Shown here piece by piece: positions 1 to 11,339 of a stretch of 64,000 bases of DNA. A program made the position numbers and the translations under genes. The notes beneath the pieces are model-generated. The model was not told the DNA's origin and did no database searches. It saw nothing but the letters and a program-made list of their open reading frames with translations. Each line of letters starts with the position of its first letter. The first letter of the stretch is position 1. Source of the stretch: Prostheceraeus crozeri (taxonomy: Eukaryota > Platyhelminthes > Polycladida > Euryleptidae); assembly GCA_907163375.1 (NCBI GenBank), contig CAJQUW010008706.1:620001-684000 (forward strand), written 5' to 3'.

Positions 1-731
1 GAAAGCAATTCAAAAAAGATCGATGCAATTTTGGATGCCTGATGATGTGGTCATCACCACGAAATGTCGAATTAAAAATCTATATTTATAATGTTTAATA
101 GCAGAAAACAATGTCAAATACTAATGCTTTCTGCGGAAATTATAATCTTCAAAATTATAATTTCATCAGCATTTGAAACATGTGAATCACTCCAGCTTAA
201 ATCTTACCACAACGACAATAGTTTAGTATTACTCTGTTTGACCATTCACTTTGCGTAGGCAGTGACTAATTATCGATGATGGATCATGCCTACGCTTAAA
301 GTTTTGTTTATCAAATATTAGATGAACAAAGACCAGAAAAGAACAATGACACGATGATTGGCGAAAATATTTCCTTGTAACGGTTTATATGCACCTTTAT
401 TCTTAGTTACAACTTTCCTTCGCTACACATGTACTATCTGTGCCATGAACATATCGTTAGGGTTGCTTAATAAACGCTTGCCACCGAATTATTCCATGAC
501 TTCCAACAAAATGAGCAATATCGAACAATGACCTTGAAATCTCTGAGTCACAACGCCCACTTCATTAATGAATACTACGTTGCGTTACAAAAGCTTCCGA
601 GAAAGTTCGATGAGTAACCAAACAGGACTTTGTGAAATAATGGCTGATGAAATTCTCAAATAGCGGACTATAGAAGCTTTAAAGAATTTTGAAAATACTG
701 ACATCTGAATGAAAATTATATGAGAAACTGT
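1..731. other. AT-rich sequence, no gene seen
   Basis: No exon, RNA gene or transposon boundary could be supported here. The short open frames lack any recognisable domain and overlap the hairpin that follows. Confidence 0.5.
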
Positions 732-910
732 TATAGAAAGGTGAAAGCAAAATTCTTCTTTGGGTGTTGTATATTTAAAATAAATCTCCTGACGTTTCGC
801 CGTCTGGCTTGTTCCTGTGAACAAGCCAGACGGCGAAACGTCAGGAGATTTATTTTATTTATTTTAAATATACAACACCCAAAGAAGAATTTTGCTTTCA
901 CCTTTCCATA
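732..910. repeat. Near-perfect palindrome (hairpin), MITE-like
   Basis: The left arm is about 732-814 and the right arm about 819-910, with a 4-base loop (CTGT). The arms are almost identical apart from a 9-base AT insertion in the right arm. Both arms carry GACGTTTCGCCGTCTGGCTT or its complement. The right-arm core, GCC-AGAC-GGC followed by GAAACGTC, resembles stem II plus the conserved GAAAC/GTC part of the minimal hammerhead motifs known from Penelope-like elements, but the CTGATGA box is not intact. It could be a MITE or an inverted duplication of a Penelope-like end. Confidence 0.8.
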
Positions 911-1689
911 TCAACAACCGGGTGTGTGGAACCATATCAACTCATATCGAAATTGGTATGGCAATGATAACAAGAAAAAATAAGCAAACTCCTGAATTCT
1001 GACTTAAAACCTCTGAAAACCAGGAATTCCCTTCTCTCTACACTGTTCGTCAAATTCGCACGGGAATTGAATCTATCAAAGTTTCCACTGACTTACTATA
1101 AGACACAAGACCTACTATAAGTAGAACCTACCTTTCCGGAAAACTAGCTTATTTTGGTTTCATCATCATATTTGGCATTATCACATGTGATCACAGAATT
1201 AGATTGTTTAATCCTATCACTTTGCTAGAAGTGCAAACTGATTCAAACAGATGGCACATGCAAGAACTTAATAAGTGGGCAAAAAGAAATTTTTAATACC
1301 TTACAGAGATAGGGAAAATAGTCGTGCGTCGCTTGCGGATTGCTCTGAATTCCTTCAAAATGCTCCGATCGCCACGATTCCTTCAGATTCGAAGAATTCA
1401 GATCATTGCGCAAAAGTTTTCTCGATAATGTTGGGTCCTCCGATCATTTCAAAAAAAGTTAGCAGGCGCACGAAAAAACGTTCACAAACTTCTCTGTAGA
1501 ACTTGACATCGACTGTGTCTCTTTGCTGTGTGATCCGGTTGATAACAGTCACTGAAACTTTGCACAATTTGGCGTGTTTAATGTTGAACTGACTGCTCAT
1601 TGTTCGATTGCTATGGTATTTAGTCAGCAGATTGTGCCATTTCATTTACGCTACATGTTCCAATGTTTCCCTTCTAGTCAAACGGAAGA
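911..1689. other. No gene seen
   Basis: Unique-looking AT-rich sequence between the hairpin and the LINE. The open frames at 1275-1499 (+) and 1403-1645 (-) show no recognisable domain. Confidence 0.4.
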
Positions 1690-2060
1690 AGAGACGACCA
1701 GTCTAATTCTGTGCATGTGATATCTGTGCTGTGCTGACGTCGCTCTGTGCTTGGCCGTGTCATTGTCTTTTTCGTCGTTCTCTGGTGTTTTTTCAAGCGT
1801 TTCCGTCCGAGTTTTTGGTATCTACTGATTCGTCGATTCCTTATACATTTCTCTGTTGTGCTGGATTGGAGATATTTGCCCTGGGAGAGCCAAGATTGTT
1901 CATCGCATTTTTTTGTGTGTATTTCTCTGGTGAGCTGTAATCCTTGCCTCTGTCACTGGTCGGGCTGGCAATTGTCTGCCGATGCAATTCAAGGTCACTG
2001 CATTGATTTTTTGGCAAAATTGAATCATAAACATAATCTGCTGGTGTTATTTTCGGAACT

Positions 2061-2137
2061 GTTGCATGGTCTAGTGGTCAGCGCGTTTGACTAACGTGAA
2101 CAGTGTCAGTGGTTCGAATCCGTCCCCACTTTTTTTT
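2061..2137 (+). promoter_or_regulatory. tRNA-like Pol III cassette before LINE ORF1
   Basis: An A-box-like TGGTCTAGTGG lies at 2067-2077 and a consensus B box GGTTCGAATCC at 2111-2121, 33 bases apart. A run of eight T at 2130-2137 would terminate Pol III. The anticodon region contains CTAAC, reminiscent of tRNA-Val(AAC). The T-arm can fold, but the acceptor ends do not pair well, so it is not a functional tRNA. It sits 18 bases before the ORF1 start codon. It may be an internal promoter of the LINE, the head of a tRNA-derived SINE, or a tRNA pseudogene. Confidence 0.6.
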
Positions 2138-2154
2138 ACACACTTGGTCTCACG

Positions 2155-2895
2155 ATGGCAACGCCAAAACAGCGTCAGTTAAGCTCCAACTCTGTTTTAC
2201 AGTCGAACACGGGTACTGTTGATGAACTCAAACAGATCATATGTGAAACTCGCGAATCTTTAAGTAATGAGCTCAAGGATGTCAAAGACATGCTATCGTC
2301 TTTTAGTAAGCGCTTCGAGACAATTGAAAAAATTGTTAATATCATTCAGGCTGATCACACGTCCCTTAAACAAGAGGTTAGTGCGATGAAGTCCAGCATA
2401 AATAATGTGGGAGAAACCGTATTTTTTGAGTGCATGTCTGAGTTTCAAAAGAGAATTTCGAGATTGGATAGTCTAATAATACAAGAAATTCCAGAAACGC
2501 ATGATGGTAGTTTGGATGATATGAAGCGTGCTGATAAAGAGCAGTTTCAAGTAATGATGCGGGAAATTGATATGGATGAGGTCACTGTCTCTGATTGCAG
2601 AAGGATCGGTAAGCCAAGAGCCGACGGGTCTAGATTACTCAAAGTGCGTGTGAACAATTTTCACGTAAAATCTGAAATCTTATATCTGAAATCCAAATCT
2701 AAGCGATTGAGTAATTCCTTGGTACATAACGAAGTTTTCATCCGACCTGATCGTACAATATTGCAGCAGCAACAGAATAGAAGACTTAGAGAAGAATTAT
2801 ACCAAAGAAAATTCAATGGCGAAAATTTAGTTATCTATAACGGTAAAATTGAGCTCCGTGACAATCTTCAAAATTTTCGTCAACGTGTTTTATGA
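2155..2895 (+). CDS. LINE ORF1 protein, coiled coil plus RRM-like domain
   Basis: This is an intact 246-codon frame. Residues about 20-95 are heptad-rich and probably form the trimerising coiled coil. Residues about 100-190 look like the RRM-type domain of LINE ORF1 proteins, including CRRIGKPRADGSRLLKVRV. The C-terminal part (about 190-246) has the basic RRLREELYQRK stretch typical of the ORF1 C-terminal domain. Such proteins bind the element's RNA and act as chaperones in the retrotransposition particle. The start codon is 18 bases after the tRNA-like cassette. The stop overlaps the start of the ORF2 frame, as expected for a bicistronic LINE. A related ORF1 fragment (GEPKANNTRPLKVRL) lies on the minus strand near 63.5 kb. 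Confidence 0.8.
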   Translation: MATPKQRQLSSNSVLQSNTGTVDELKQIICETRESLSNELKDVKDMLSSFSKRFETIEKIVNIIQADHTSLKQEVSAMKSSINNVGETVFFECMSEFQKRISRLDSLIIQEIPETHDGSLDDMKRADKEQFQVMMREIDMDEVTVSDCRRIGKPRADGSRLLKVRVNNFHVKSEILYLKSKSKRLSNSLVHNEVFIRPDRTILQQQQNRRLREELYQRKFNGENLVIYNGKIELRDNLQNFRQRVL

Positions 2896-3557
2896 GTCGT
2901 GCGCCTCCTGTTCTCTTTCTGTTAATACCCAATCGATTTTTCCAAAATTCGATGAGCTTTGTGTTACGGTGACAAATTTGAAACCTGATATTGTCATGGT
3001 CACTGAGACCTGGCTTTCACAAGATGTTGATGATAATCTGATAAATTTACCGGGTTACTCACTCTTTCGAATCGATCGCCATGGACGCCGAGGAGGTGGT
3101 GTTTGCCCATGGGTGTTTGACGATTTGAAGTCTTCAGTATTTCTGCCGTCTACTATCTGCCCTCCATGTATCGAATCTATTTTCATTGACATTTATGCTG
3201 GTTCCCGGCATGTTCTTTGTTGTAATTTATATGTTCCACCGGGTTTGTCAAAACCTGAGCATGATAGTGTTGCCTCATATAACAATGTCACTTGATGAAA
3301 TGTTGGAAATTGACCCTAACGTTAACATCATTGTTGCAGGAGATTTGAATGACTTTTCTATCTTATTTTTACATGAACAATTTGATTTGGTTGATAAAGT
3401 CAACACCCCAACTCGTATAAATTCAATCTTGGATCGCATTTTAGTTGATGAAGAATTGTCTGTACTGTACGAAGACTCCGCTATTATTGGCCCTCCTATT
3501 AAGAATTCTGATCATTCCCCTGTATTGTTATCTCCTATTTGTAAAGTTAAGCTGTAA
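2849..3557 (+). pseudogene. LINE ORF2 N-terminal APE-type endonuclease, frameshifted
   Basis: The frame from 2849 carries the endonuclease start region, the ETWL motif with the catalytic Glu, and the RRGGGV segment. After about 3290 the reading continues in another frame with VAGDLND and the C-terminal SDHSPV motif (catalytic Asp-His pair). This enzyme nicks target DNA for target-primed reverse transcription. The frame change near 3290 disables this copy. The domain ends where the nested LINE begins, and its continuation (KPWVTPVLK) is found after 5.6 kb. Confidence 0.8.
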
Positions 3558-3569
3558 AGTTATTTGTAA

Positions 3570-5417
3570 AGTGTCTGGCTTTTTCAGACGAAGATAAGGT
3601 TGAAGCCTGGAGATCACATCATCAAAAGCTGCTCAATATGGAGTTTCCCTGGGATCCGTCCACCCTGAGTGAAGTGTACCCGAAAGTCGGCCCGGCTCTT
3701 TTCATATCTTTTGATATGGTAGAGCGGGCAGTTAGGAAAATGAAAGATGGCAAGGTTGCTGGTCCTTCAGGTATCGTTGTGGAAATGGTACGTGCGGGTG
3801 ATGCTGTGGTCACAGACTGCATTGTGAAGCTCTGCAATGCCATAATCAGAGAGCAGAAGGTGCCCGAGGAGTGGAGCAAGTCTACCATCATCAGCTGCTA
3901 TAAAGGCAAAGGAGACGCTCTTGAAAGAACAAATTACAGAGGCCTAAAACTCCAAGATCACATCATGAAGGTTATGGAACGCGTGTTAGAGCCCCTCATC
4001 AGACAGCAAGTCGACATCGATTCGATGCAGTTTGGCTTCATCCCCGGTCGTGGAACATCGGACGCAATATTCACCTTGCGCCAGATTCAAGAAAAGTTCC
4101 TTGCAAAGAAAAAAGACGTTCACTTCATGTTCGTTGACCTTGAAACGGCGTTTGACCGCATACCAAGGAGGGTCCTATGGTGGGCTATGCGTTTGGCTGG
4201 CATCGAGGAGTGGATTGTTCAAGTCGTCCAAGCAATGTACATGAACTCGACGTCAAACATTCGCGTCAATGGGTGTTACAGCAGCAGTTTCGATGTCACA
4301 GTGGGAGTACACCAGAGTTCAGTACTCAGTCCACTCCTTTTTATAATCGTTATGGAGGCGCTATCTTGCAACTTTCGACACGGTTACCCATGGGAAATCC
4401 TGCATGCGGATGACCTGGTTCTCGTTGCGGATAGCCTTGTGGATTTGGAGTCGCATTTCGCCATGTGGAAAGATAGCCTTGAATCTCGTGGGCTTCGTGT
4501 AAATGTGAGGAAGACCAAAGTTATGCACAGCACCTACCAGGACAGCAGAGCTCCAAAACCTGTCGGTAAATTTCCATGCGGCGTCTGTAGACAGGGTTTA
4601 GGACGCATTTCCAACTTGTGCTCCTGTTGCAAGCACTGGGTACATCACAAGTGCTCGGGGATCCGTGGACAGCTTAAAGATGACCCCAACTATAAGTGCA
4701 AAGTGTGCTGAGACGAAATTGCTAATCTCGCACAAATGACTCCTACCAATGTGAAAGTCAACGACGAGGAGTATGAAGTTGTTCCAGCTTTCTGTTACCT
4801 TGGCGACATGATCGGGCAGTCAGGTGGTTGTAAGGATGGAGTGGTGATGAGAGTGCGTTCCGCTTGGAAAAATTTCCGAGAGCTTCTCCCCGTCCTTACC
4901 GACAAAGGTATTCCCTTCAGAACGCGTGGGTACGTGTACAACATGTGTGTCCGCAGCATATTGCTCTACGCCAGCGAAACTTGGCCACTCACCAGTGAGG
5001 ATGTTGATCGTTTCATCCGGAATGACAATGCAATGGTGAGGTGGATATCTTCAAAGCGACTTGCCGACCGCGTTCCCATGGACGATCTGCGCGTGAGGCT
5101 CGGCATTCGCAGAATTGAAGATGTGATACGTACAAGAAGACTGCGCTGGTATGGTCACGTTCAGCGAATGGATGACAACTCGTGGCCTAAGAAGATCCTG
5201 TCCCTTGAGGTTCCTGGACCTAACCCACGAGGTCGCCCCAAGAAGAGATGGCTTGACAACATCAAGGAGGATATGCCAAAGCTTGATCTTCTCAACATCA
5301 GCCCACAAGATCGAACATTGTGAAGAAATGCCATCAAGATGGACCAACATTCGACGGCGTCCAACCATCGCAATACGGTGAAAAGAAGACGTTAAACGTG
5401 AAGTGAGTGAGTGAGTA
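3570..5417 (+). mobile_element. Nested 5'-truncated LINE with PHD-finger insert
   Basis: This second non-LTR element is inserted in the ORF2 of the CR1-like LINE. It lacks its endonuclease: coding similarity starts at about 3587 (DEDKVEAW, the lead-in to RT). Its 3' end is GACGTTAAACGTGAAG followed by GTGAGTGAGTGAGT up to about 5417, and the host LINE resumes immediately after. A target-site duplication could not be fixed confidently. Related copies lie at 41560-42870 (-), 44300-45077 (+) and probably 37660-38215 (-). Confidence 0.8.
3587..5323 (+). pseudogene. LINE reverse transcriptase with C4HC3 finger
   Basis: A single frame runs from 3587 through RT motifs: KVAGPSGI, the GFIPGRG region, FVDLETAFDRIPRR, the QSSVLSPLLF block and HADDLVLVAD (HADD in place of the usual YADD). 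Next comes a PHD-like C4HC3 finger (CGVC, CSCC, HHKC, CKVC, about 4575-4708). The C-terminal domain contains LRWYGHVQR and GRPKKRWLDN. A TGA at 4709-4711 directly follows the finger, and another in-frame TGA at 5321-5323 replaces the usual Trp of the conserved terminal motif, so the copy is inactive. Everything between is open in the same frame. The finger probably binds nucleic acid; this is inference. Confidence 0.85.
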
Positions 5418-5559
5418 AGCACTCCATCAATAGACGTCGCATTCCTGTATGGGATTCTCGTGAATCCTTTTTGCTCGAATTTTTAAATCGTTTAAGCATG
5501 ACCGATTTTTGATTCTATAAATCATTTTTTGTCTGTAGATGATATGCTCGATGAATTTT

Positions 5560-7376
5560 AAAGACTATTCTATGACTGTGCTGATGTCATTCCGTGTACT
5601 TTTGTATATTTTTCTGATAACGACAAGCCGTGGGTTACACCAGTTCTTAAGTTACTGATTGACAAAAGGTGGATGGCCTTTCGATCTAAGAATTGGCAAC
5701 TTTACAACCATTACATGAACAAAATCAAAGAAGAAATTCCTAAAGCCAGACGTTTGTGGGCGAATAGACAACTTGCTACTGTCAAAGGTGTATGGAGCGT
5801 TGTAAGGGACGTTGACGGGAAAGCTGGGAAGAATCAACTTGATACTTTGATTAATGACTTTTCTGGCTCCGATGCTCTGGCTCAAGCATTTACCAAAGTT
5901 TTCTCTGAGAATTTCAATGTCTCAGATGATGTTGAACTTGGTCCTCTTGACGACAACAGCTGGAGCTTTAGAGTATCTGAATATGATGTGCTACAGAAGC
6001 TCCTACGTCTCAAGATTGGTAAAGCGATTGGTCCCGATATGATTCCGACTAAGCTTCTGATTATCGGTGCTCACTTTTTATGCAGACCATTATGTGCCAT
6101 TTTCAATCGGTCGATACAAGAGAAGACATTTCCTCGGTATTTCAAAAGTGCATTCGTTTGTGCTGTCCCCAAATTACCGAAGCCATCGCTACAGGATTTC
6201 AGGCCAATATCTACCTTATCAGTTTTAGCAAAGTTGTTTGAACGTCTAGTTTTGGATAATGTGAGAAACGAATTAATGAAGTGCTACAGTAGCAATCAAC
6301 ATGCGTATCGACCTTAAGGATCGACCACAAGTGCATTAGTGCAAGTACACGACAGCATCACGACATTGCTCGACATGAAAGGTACACAGGCAGTTCGTGT
6401 GATCACCTTAGACTTGTCCAAGGCATTCGATGGACTTCAATTTCATCGTTTGCTCAACTATATGAAAGACAGAGGTATAGACGCTGACTTCCTTAAATGG
6501 CTTTACTCATATCTTACTGATCGCCACTTTCAAGTAAAAGTACGTGACTCCTTGGGCTATGTTGTGGAAATACCTTCTGGGGTTCCTCAGGGATCTGTAT
6601 TGGGTCCGTATCTTTTTGCCGCTTTCATGGGCTGTATAGAATTTTGTGATTATGATGTTATTTCAGTGCAATATGCAGACGACATTATTTTAGAAGCTGT
6701 GAAAGAAGATGTTATTTGCATTCCTATATCATACATTGAAAGACAATTTTGCAATTCTGGACTAAAGCTTAATTCTAGAAAATGCAAAGAAATGATAATT
6801 CGCCGCTCGCCTCCTTTCCAAGTGGATGATATTAACACATCGTTTAAGCTGTGTGATTCTTTACGAATTTTGGGAGTTACTTTTTCAAATACTTTATCAT
6901 GGAAGCTCCAATTTACTGATATGTTGAAACATGCATCCAAGAGACTGTATCTAATACGTAGGTTGAAAAATGTCATCTCTTCTGAAGATTTGACTACTGT
7001 GTATCATGCCATGATTACATCGCTATTTTTATACGCGTCACCTGTTTATGGATGTATTCCTGTAACTTTAATGAATAAGCTAGAGAGCTTTCAAAGAAGG
7101 GCTCACTTGATTATTTGTGGAGCGAACTGTGATTGTAATCGCTTTCCATTAGTGGCTGAACGTATTTTTAAGGCAGGTATGAAGTTTTTGAGGGCTTGCG
7201 AGAATTCAAGATGCCATCCTCTCCATGAAATGGTTCCATCTCGCCTCCCATGCAGTGGCCAATTTTCCATTCCTTTTTGCTCAACGTCTAGACGTCTGCA
7301 CTCATTTTTCCCGTGGTTTTGTGTGCAGCTTAATTACAGAATGTGTCTTCCCCCTAGATATACATGTAGTTCGTAG
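5560..7376 (+). pseudogene. CR1/L2-like LINE ORF2, linker and reverse transcriptase
   Basis: The reading frame resumes after the nested LINE with DKPWVTPVLK and passes through the RT domain: KAIGPDMIP, FRPISTLSVLAKLFERLV, ITLDLSKAFDGLQF, the SGVPQGSVLGPYLF motif, VQYADDIIL with the catalytic YADD, and the C-terminal thumb-like region to SLFLYASPVYG. One in-frame TAA at 6315-6317 interrupts the RT between the fingers and the palm, with coding in the same frame on both sides. The stop at 7374-7376 is followed by a short 3' UTR and a TTCTG repeat. Confidence 0.85.
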
Positions 7377-7584
7377 CTGACTTATTTTCTTTCATTTTAC
7401 TAAATATATTTTCTATTCATTGATTAATTTTGGTATTAAAACACTATACTGTCACTTGCATGAACTTTTTGACATACGTGTATGTCATGTACACTCTAAA
7501 GTGCGAACGTTATGTGCTCTGTGTGATTAACATTTACTTAGAAATAAACGCATTTCTGTCCTGTTCTGTTCTGTTCTGTTCTGT

Positions 7585-8005
7585 ATCATCATGCAGGATA
7601 TACCCCGGACTGACTGTATTTAATCTATAGGGAAATAGTGACGGTAGTCAAAAGCCTTTATACATTTCATGGTTCAGAGAACCATTAGATATCAAAAGGT
7701 CGCACTTTCCTGTCTAGCTAAGGTTGAACCTTGGGCTTTGACTCCACCTTGAGAAAGTGATACAAAACTTGGGTCTTCTATTAATGCTGCATATATACGT
7801 TACAAAACTCAATATTTTGATTTGAATCTTAGGAGAACTGCATGATGAGAATACAAAGTTCTGATTTCTTATCAAAGTTCCACTCAATTCACAGAATATT
7901 TCAAGAATGAAGCAGGCCTACATGTGATTATCAGCTATTTCATTTTGGGATAGAATTACCGCGCATTGAAAGTTCATACATATTGTATTTGCTGCAAGCC
8001 TATAT
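7585..8005. other. No gene seen
   Basis: AT-rich interval between the 3' tail of the LINE and a hAT-like MITE. No supported feature. Confidence 0.4.
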
Positions 8006-8425
8006 CAGGGAACGATTTAACCGGCATCGCATCACAGTTTGCGATGCAGTTTGTGGAATTTGCGACGCAACTTCAAAGATGCATCGCACAAACTGCGATG
8101 CAAATAATCGTGACTGCTCTGTGTGCGTGTTGTCGCGTGATTTCTTACTACAAAACCGGATCTCAAAAATAAAATTCTAATACCGAAGTGATGTAGAATT
8201 CTGGAGTCTTTGAAACTAAACTGATTGACAAATAAACTTAGATTTGATCACAGGTTTTGATTTTAGAAGTCAATTTTGACTGATAGTTGCAAATGATATT
8301 CTACAACGACAGTTTTGGGGTTCTTAAAAAGCCTAAATACACCAAACTGCGATACGAGTAATTTACGTTGCGATATGAATAGAATTTTGCATCGCAGCAA
8401 GAAGCTGAAAGCAAATCGTTCCCTG
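8006..8425. mobile_element. hAT-like MITE with GCGATGC subterminal repeats
   Basis: The ends are 13-base perfect inverted repeats, CAGGGAACGATTT. Inside each end, variants of TTTGCGATGC recur several times (8038-8102 and 8345-8398). The CAGGG start is typical of hAT elements. The flanks (GCCTATAT and TGCATGTA) do not give a convincing 8-bp duplication, so superfamily assignment rests on end structure and likeness to the other such elements in this window. There is no transposase. Confidence 0.6.
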
Positions 8426-9536
8426 TGCATGTATTCTGTTGCATTTGTGCACATTGAATTGCTATATATTACTCGTACATGCATCTTATATCTTCGCATC
8501 CTTACACTGTCTCCGATAGCTGACATTTATCCAAAAATGAATTCATTCCAATTTCGTATTCTAATTACATGTATGTTTAACCATGCACTCAATATGCAGC
8601 TGTTATATTCATTAAGTCTGTTTATATTTCTGAATGATGAAATGAAAACAATTGCTTTGTGATCAGTAATGCGTTATTCAATAATAATTAAATCAAAGAT
8701 CTTCAATTAGTCAGTATGTCAGTGTAGGTTAAATTAAAGGAAAGCTTCATAGCTTAATACCTTTACTAGGGCTACTAATTGCAGTTATTGCATTAAAATA
8801 ATCGTTTCCCAGTAATACCGCATTACTCATGGACCAAATTGGAATTTTGGCCTATAGAAGAATCTTTATGTCAGCACAAAACATAAAGAATTCACTTCGT
8901 TTACTTGATTCTACTCATTTATTGAAAATTGGGCTTGGGTTTTGAGTTTTGGGCCAAGTTTTGGCCCAAAATTTGTATTGGGCATACCCAATACAAGTTT
9001 TTGCCCAAACTTGTTGCAGCTGCTAAGAACATCACTGATCCACGATCACCACTTCGATACTCATGATTATGAACAACCAAATCTGAGTACCAAATCAGTG
9101 CTTGACTTTCTCCATAAAGTCCTCAAGCGAACATCAGCGCAACGACCTATGAGAGCATTTTCCTCAGCGAAAATCGCTCCAATCTCGGATGGCAGACCAT
9201 GAGCAATTCATGTGTGTCCACTTCAAATGAGCATGTGAGTTTATAACGATCGGTGAGAGAAGGAAAATTGAGCGGACGGCAAAATTTACCATTTAATGTG
9301 AAGACAGACTTAACAAAAACGCCTGCTTAGGGATGCCTGAGGCTGTGGAAAGATGGAAAAATATGGTACTGGCGCGCTCTTAATTATGGCGACCGAAACT
9401 CAGTAAAATCAACTTTTCTCACACGCTTTGATTTTAAATTTCAAACATGCATACAGCGTATAACAAATACACGTATGATATAAATTTTGCTCTTCGCCGA
9501 CAGGCCCTTCTCGTCGAATGTCGAATGGGCTAGCAT
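8426..9536. other. No gene seen; contains a small palindrome
   Basis: AT-rich sequence. At 8955-9013 there is an imperfect palindrome centred on CATA, with the perfect core TTGTATTGGG/CCCAATACAA. Nothing else is supported. Confidence 0.4.
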
Positions 9537-10663
9537 TTTGCGAGATGGGCGTGCCGATGAAATGGACTGTCACGAGATGGGTGTGCCGATGAAATGGACT
9601 GTCACGAGATGGGTGTGACGATGAAATGGACTGTCGCGAGATGAGTGTGTCGATGAAATGGACTGTCGCGAGATGGGTGTGTCGATGAAATGGACTGTCG
9701 CGAGATGAGTGTGTCGATGAAATGGACTGTCGCGAGATGGGTGTGTCGATGAAATGGACTGTCGCGAGATGGGTGTGTCGATGAAATGGACTGTCGCGAG
9801 ATGGGTGTGTCGATGAAATGGACTGTCACGAGATGGGTGTGTCGATGAAATGGACTGTCGCGAGATGAGTGTGTCGATGAAATGGACTGTCGAGAGATGG
9901 GTGTGTCGATGGAATGGACTGTCGCGAGATGGGTGTGTCGATGAAATGGACTGTCTCGAGATGGATGTGTCGATGAAATGGACTGTCGCGAGATGGGTGT
10001 GTCGATGAAATTGACTGTCACGAGATGGGTGTGTCGATGAAATGGACTGTCGCGAGATGAGTGTGTCGATGAAATGGACTGTCGAGAGATGGGTGTGTCG
10101 ATGAAATGGACTGTCGCGAGATGGGTGTGTCGATGAAATGGACTGTCACGAGATGGGTGTGCCGATGAAATGGACTGTCACGAGATGAGTGTGTCGATGA
10201 AATGGACTGTCACGAGATGGGTGTGCCGATGAAATGGACTGTCGCGAGATGGGTGTGTCGATGAAATGGACTGTCGCGAGATGGGTGTGTCGATGAAATG
10301 GACTGTCACGAGATGAGTGTGTCGATGAAATGTACTTTCGCGAGATGAGTGTGTCGATGAAATGGACTGTCACGAGATGGGTGTGACGATGAAATGGACT
10401 GTCGCAAGATGGGTGTGCCGATGAAATGGACTGTCACGAGATTGGTGTGTCGATGGAATGGATTGTCGCGAGATGGGTGTGTCGATGAAATGGACTGTCG
10501 CGAGATGAGTGTGTCGATGAAATAGACTGTCGCGAGATGGGTGTGTCGATGAAATGGACTGTCACGAGATGGGTGTGTCGATGAAATGGACTGTCACGAG
10601 ATGGGTGTGTCGATGAAATGGATTGTCGCGAGATGTGTGGGTTTGTGTGTCGATTAAATTGAC
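9537..10663. repeat. 32-bp tandem satellite, about 34 copies
   Basis: The unit of 32 bases contains GATGAAATGGACTGTCGCGA followed by GATGGGTGTGTC. About 34 head-to-tail copies are seen, with variation mainly at CGCG/CACG, GGGT/GAGT and a few single sites. Because 32 is not a multiple of three, open frames through it give repeated histidine- and serine-rich peptides that are artefacts. Each unit has a TCGCGA or TCACGA site with a CpG. Confidence 0.95.
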
Positions 10664-11339
10664 TTCATAAATCTATAACTATCTCCTTTTTTCCCAGCTA
10701 CATTAAAAATAACTTCATTCGGAAATATCTGTTTTCCTATGCATCGCCGGAGGTTGCGATTGTCAACACTAGAAACTCCTGAAACCCCGCAATGAGAAAA
10801 AAACTTAGCCGCTTCGTGGTGAAAGATGATCTACAGACGTAATGTCGCCAAATGGAGCAATGAATGGGATAATACTACAAAATTTTGTCAAATGAAGACT
10901 TTGTCGCCGTTGTGGTAAAAGTAAGTCGCCAAAAATTCAATGAGACTCTTTTACAACGTGTCATTTAAGTATCAAAAAATTAGAGTCGATGCAACATTCA
11001 ACGCAAATAAAAGTTCAGTGAGACCTCAACATACATAGTTCAGTAAAATGTATCGAACATTCAAGACAGCAGATGTTCAATGACAGTTTAATTAGATGAC
11101 GTTTTCATTAGTTGCTTTCATGATGCACTGAAGGACAGGTCACTATATCCACAAGATAAGATCACTTTCTATTTGTCTGAATCACTACTGCCAGCTTTCT
11201 TATCTTTTGTCTACTCCCGTCTGACATGAACAATATAACTGAATGTACCAGTTCGGCATAAAAGGACATCGAGACTAACATAAGGATGGACAGTCAAGAA
11301 GCAACATCTTCCTAATTTGTCCATTGTTTCTGAAGGTGT
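10664..11339. other. No gene seen
   Basis: Unique-looking AT-rich sequence between the satellite and the foldback element, without a supported feature. Confidence 0.4.

Larger units (their letters stand above)
1690..7584 (+). mobile_element. CR1/L2-like LINE, interrupted by a second LINE
   Basis: This is a non-LTR retrotransposon with a GC-richer 5' leader (its left boundary is an estimate), ORF1 at 2155-2895, the endonuclease part of ORF2 from about 2849 to 3557, and the reverse-transcriptase part from about 5560 to 7376. A short 3' UTR ends in a TTCTG microsatellite at 7556-7584. A second LINE (about 3570-5417) sits between endonuclease and reverse transcriptase. Removing it leaves the usual order of a CR1/L2-clade element. 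The copy carries an apparent frameshift in the endonuclease, an in-frame stop in the RT and the nested insert, so it is dead. The RT frame is otherwise long and open, which suggests moderate age. Clade is judged by eye from ORF1 plus APE endonuclease plus RT motifs. Confidence 0.85.

Noticed and set aside
9602-10373. Long minus-strand frames of repeated RQSISSTHPSRDSPFHRH peptides
   Set aside because: They are produced by the 32-bp satellite read in shifting frames; there is no start context, domain or splice evidence.
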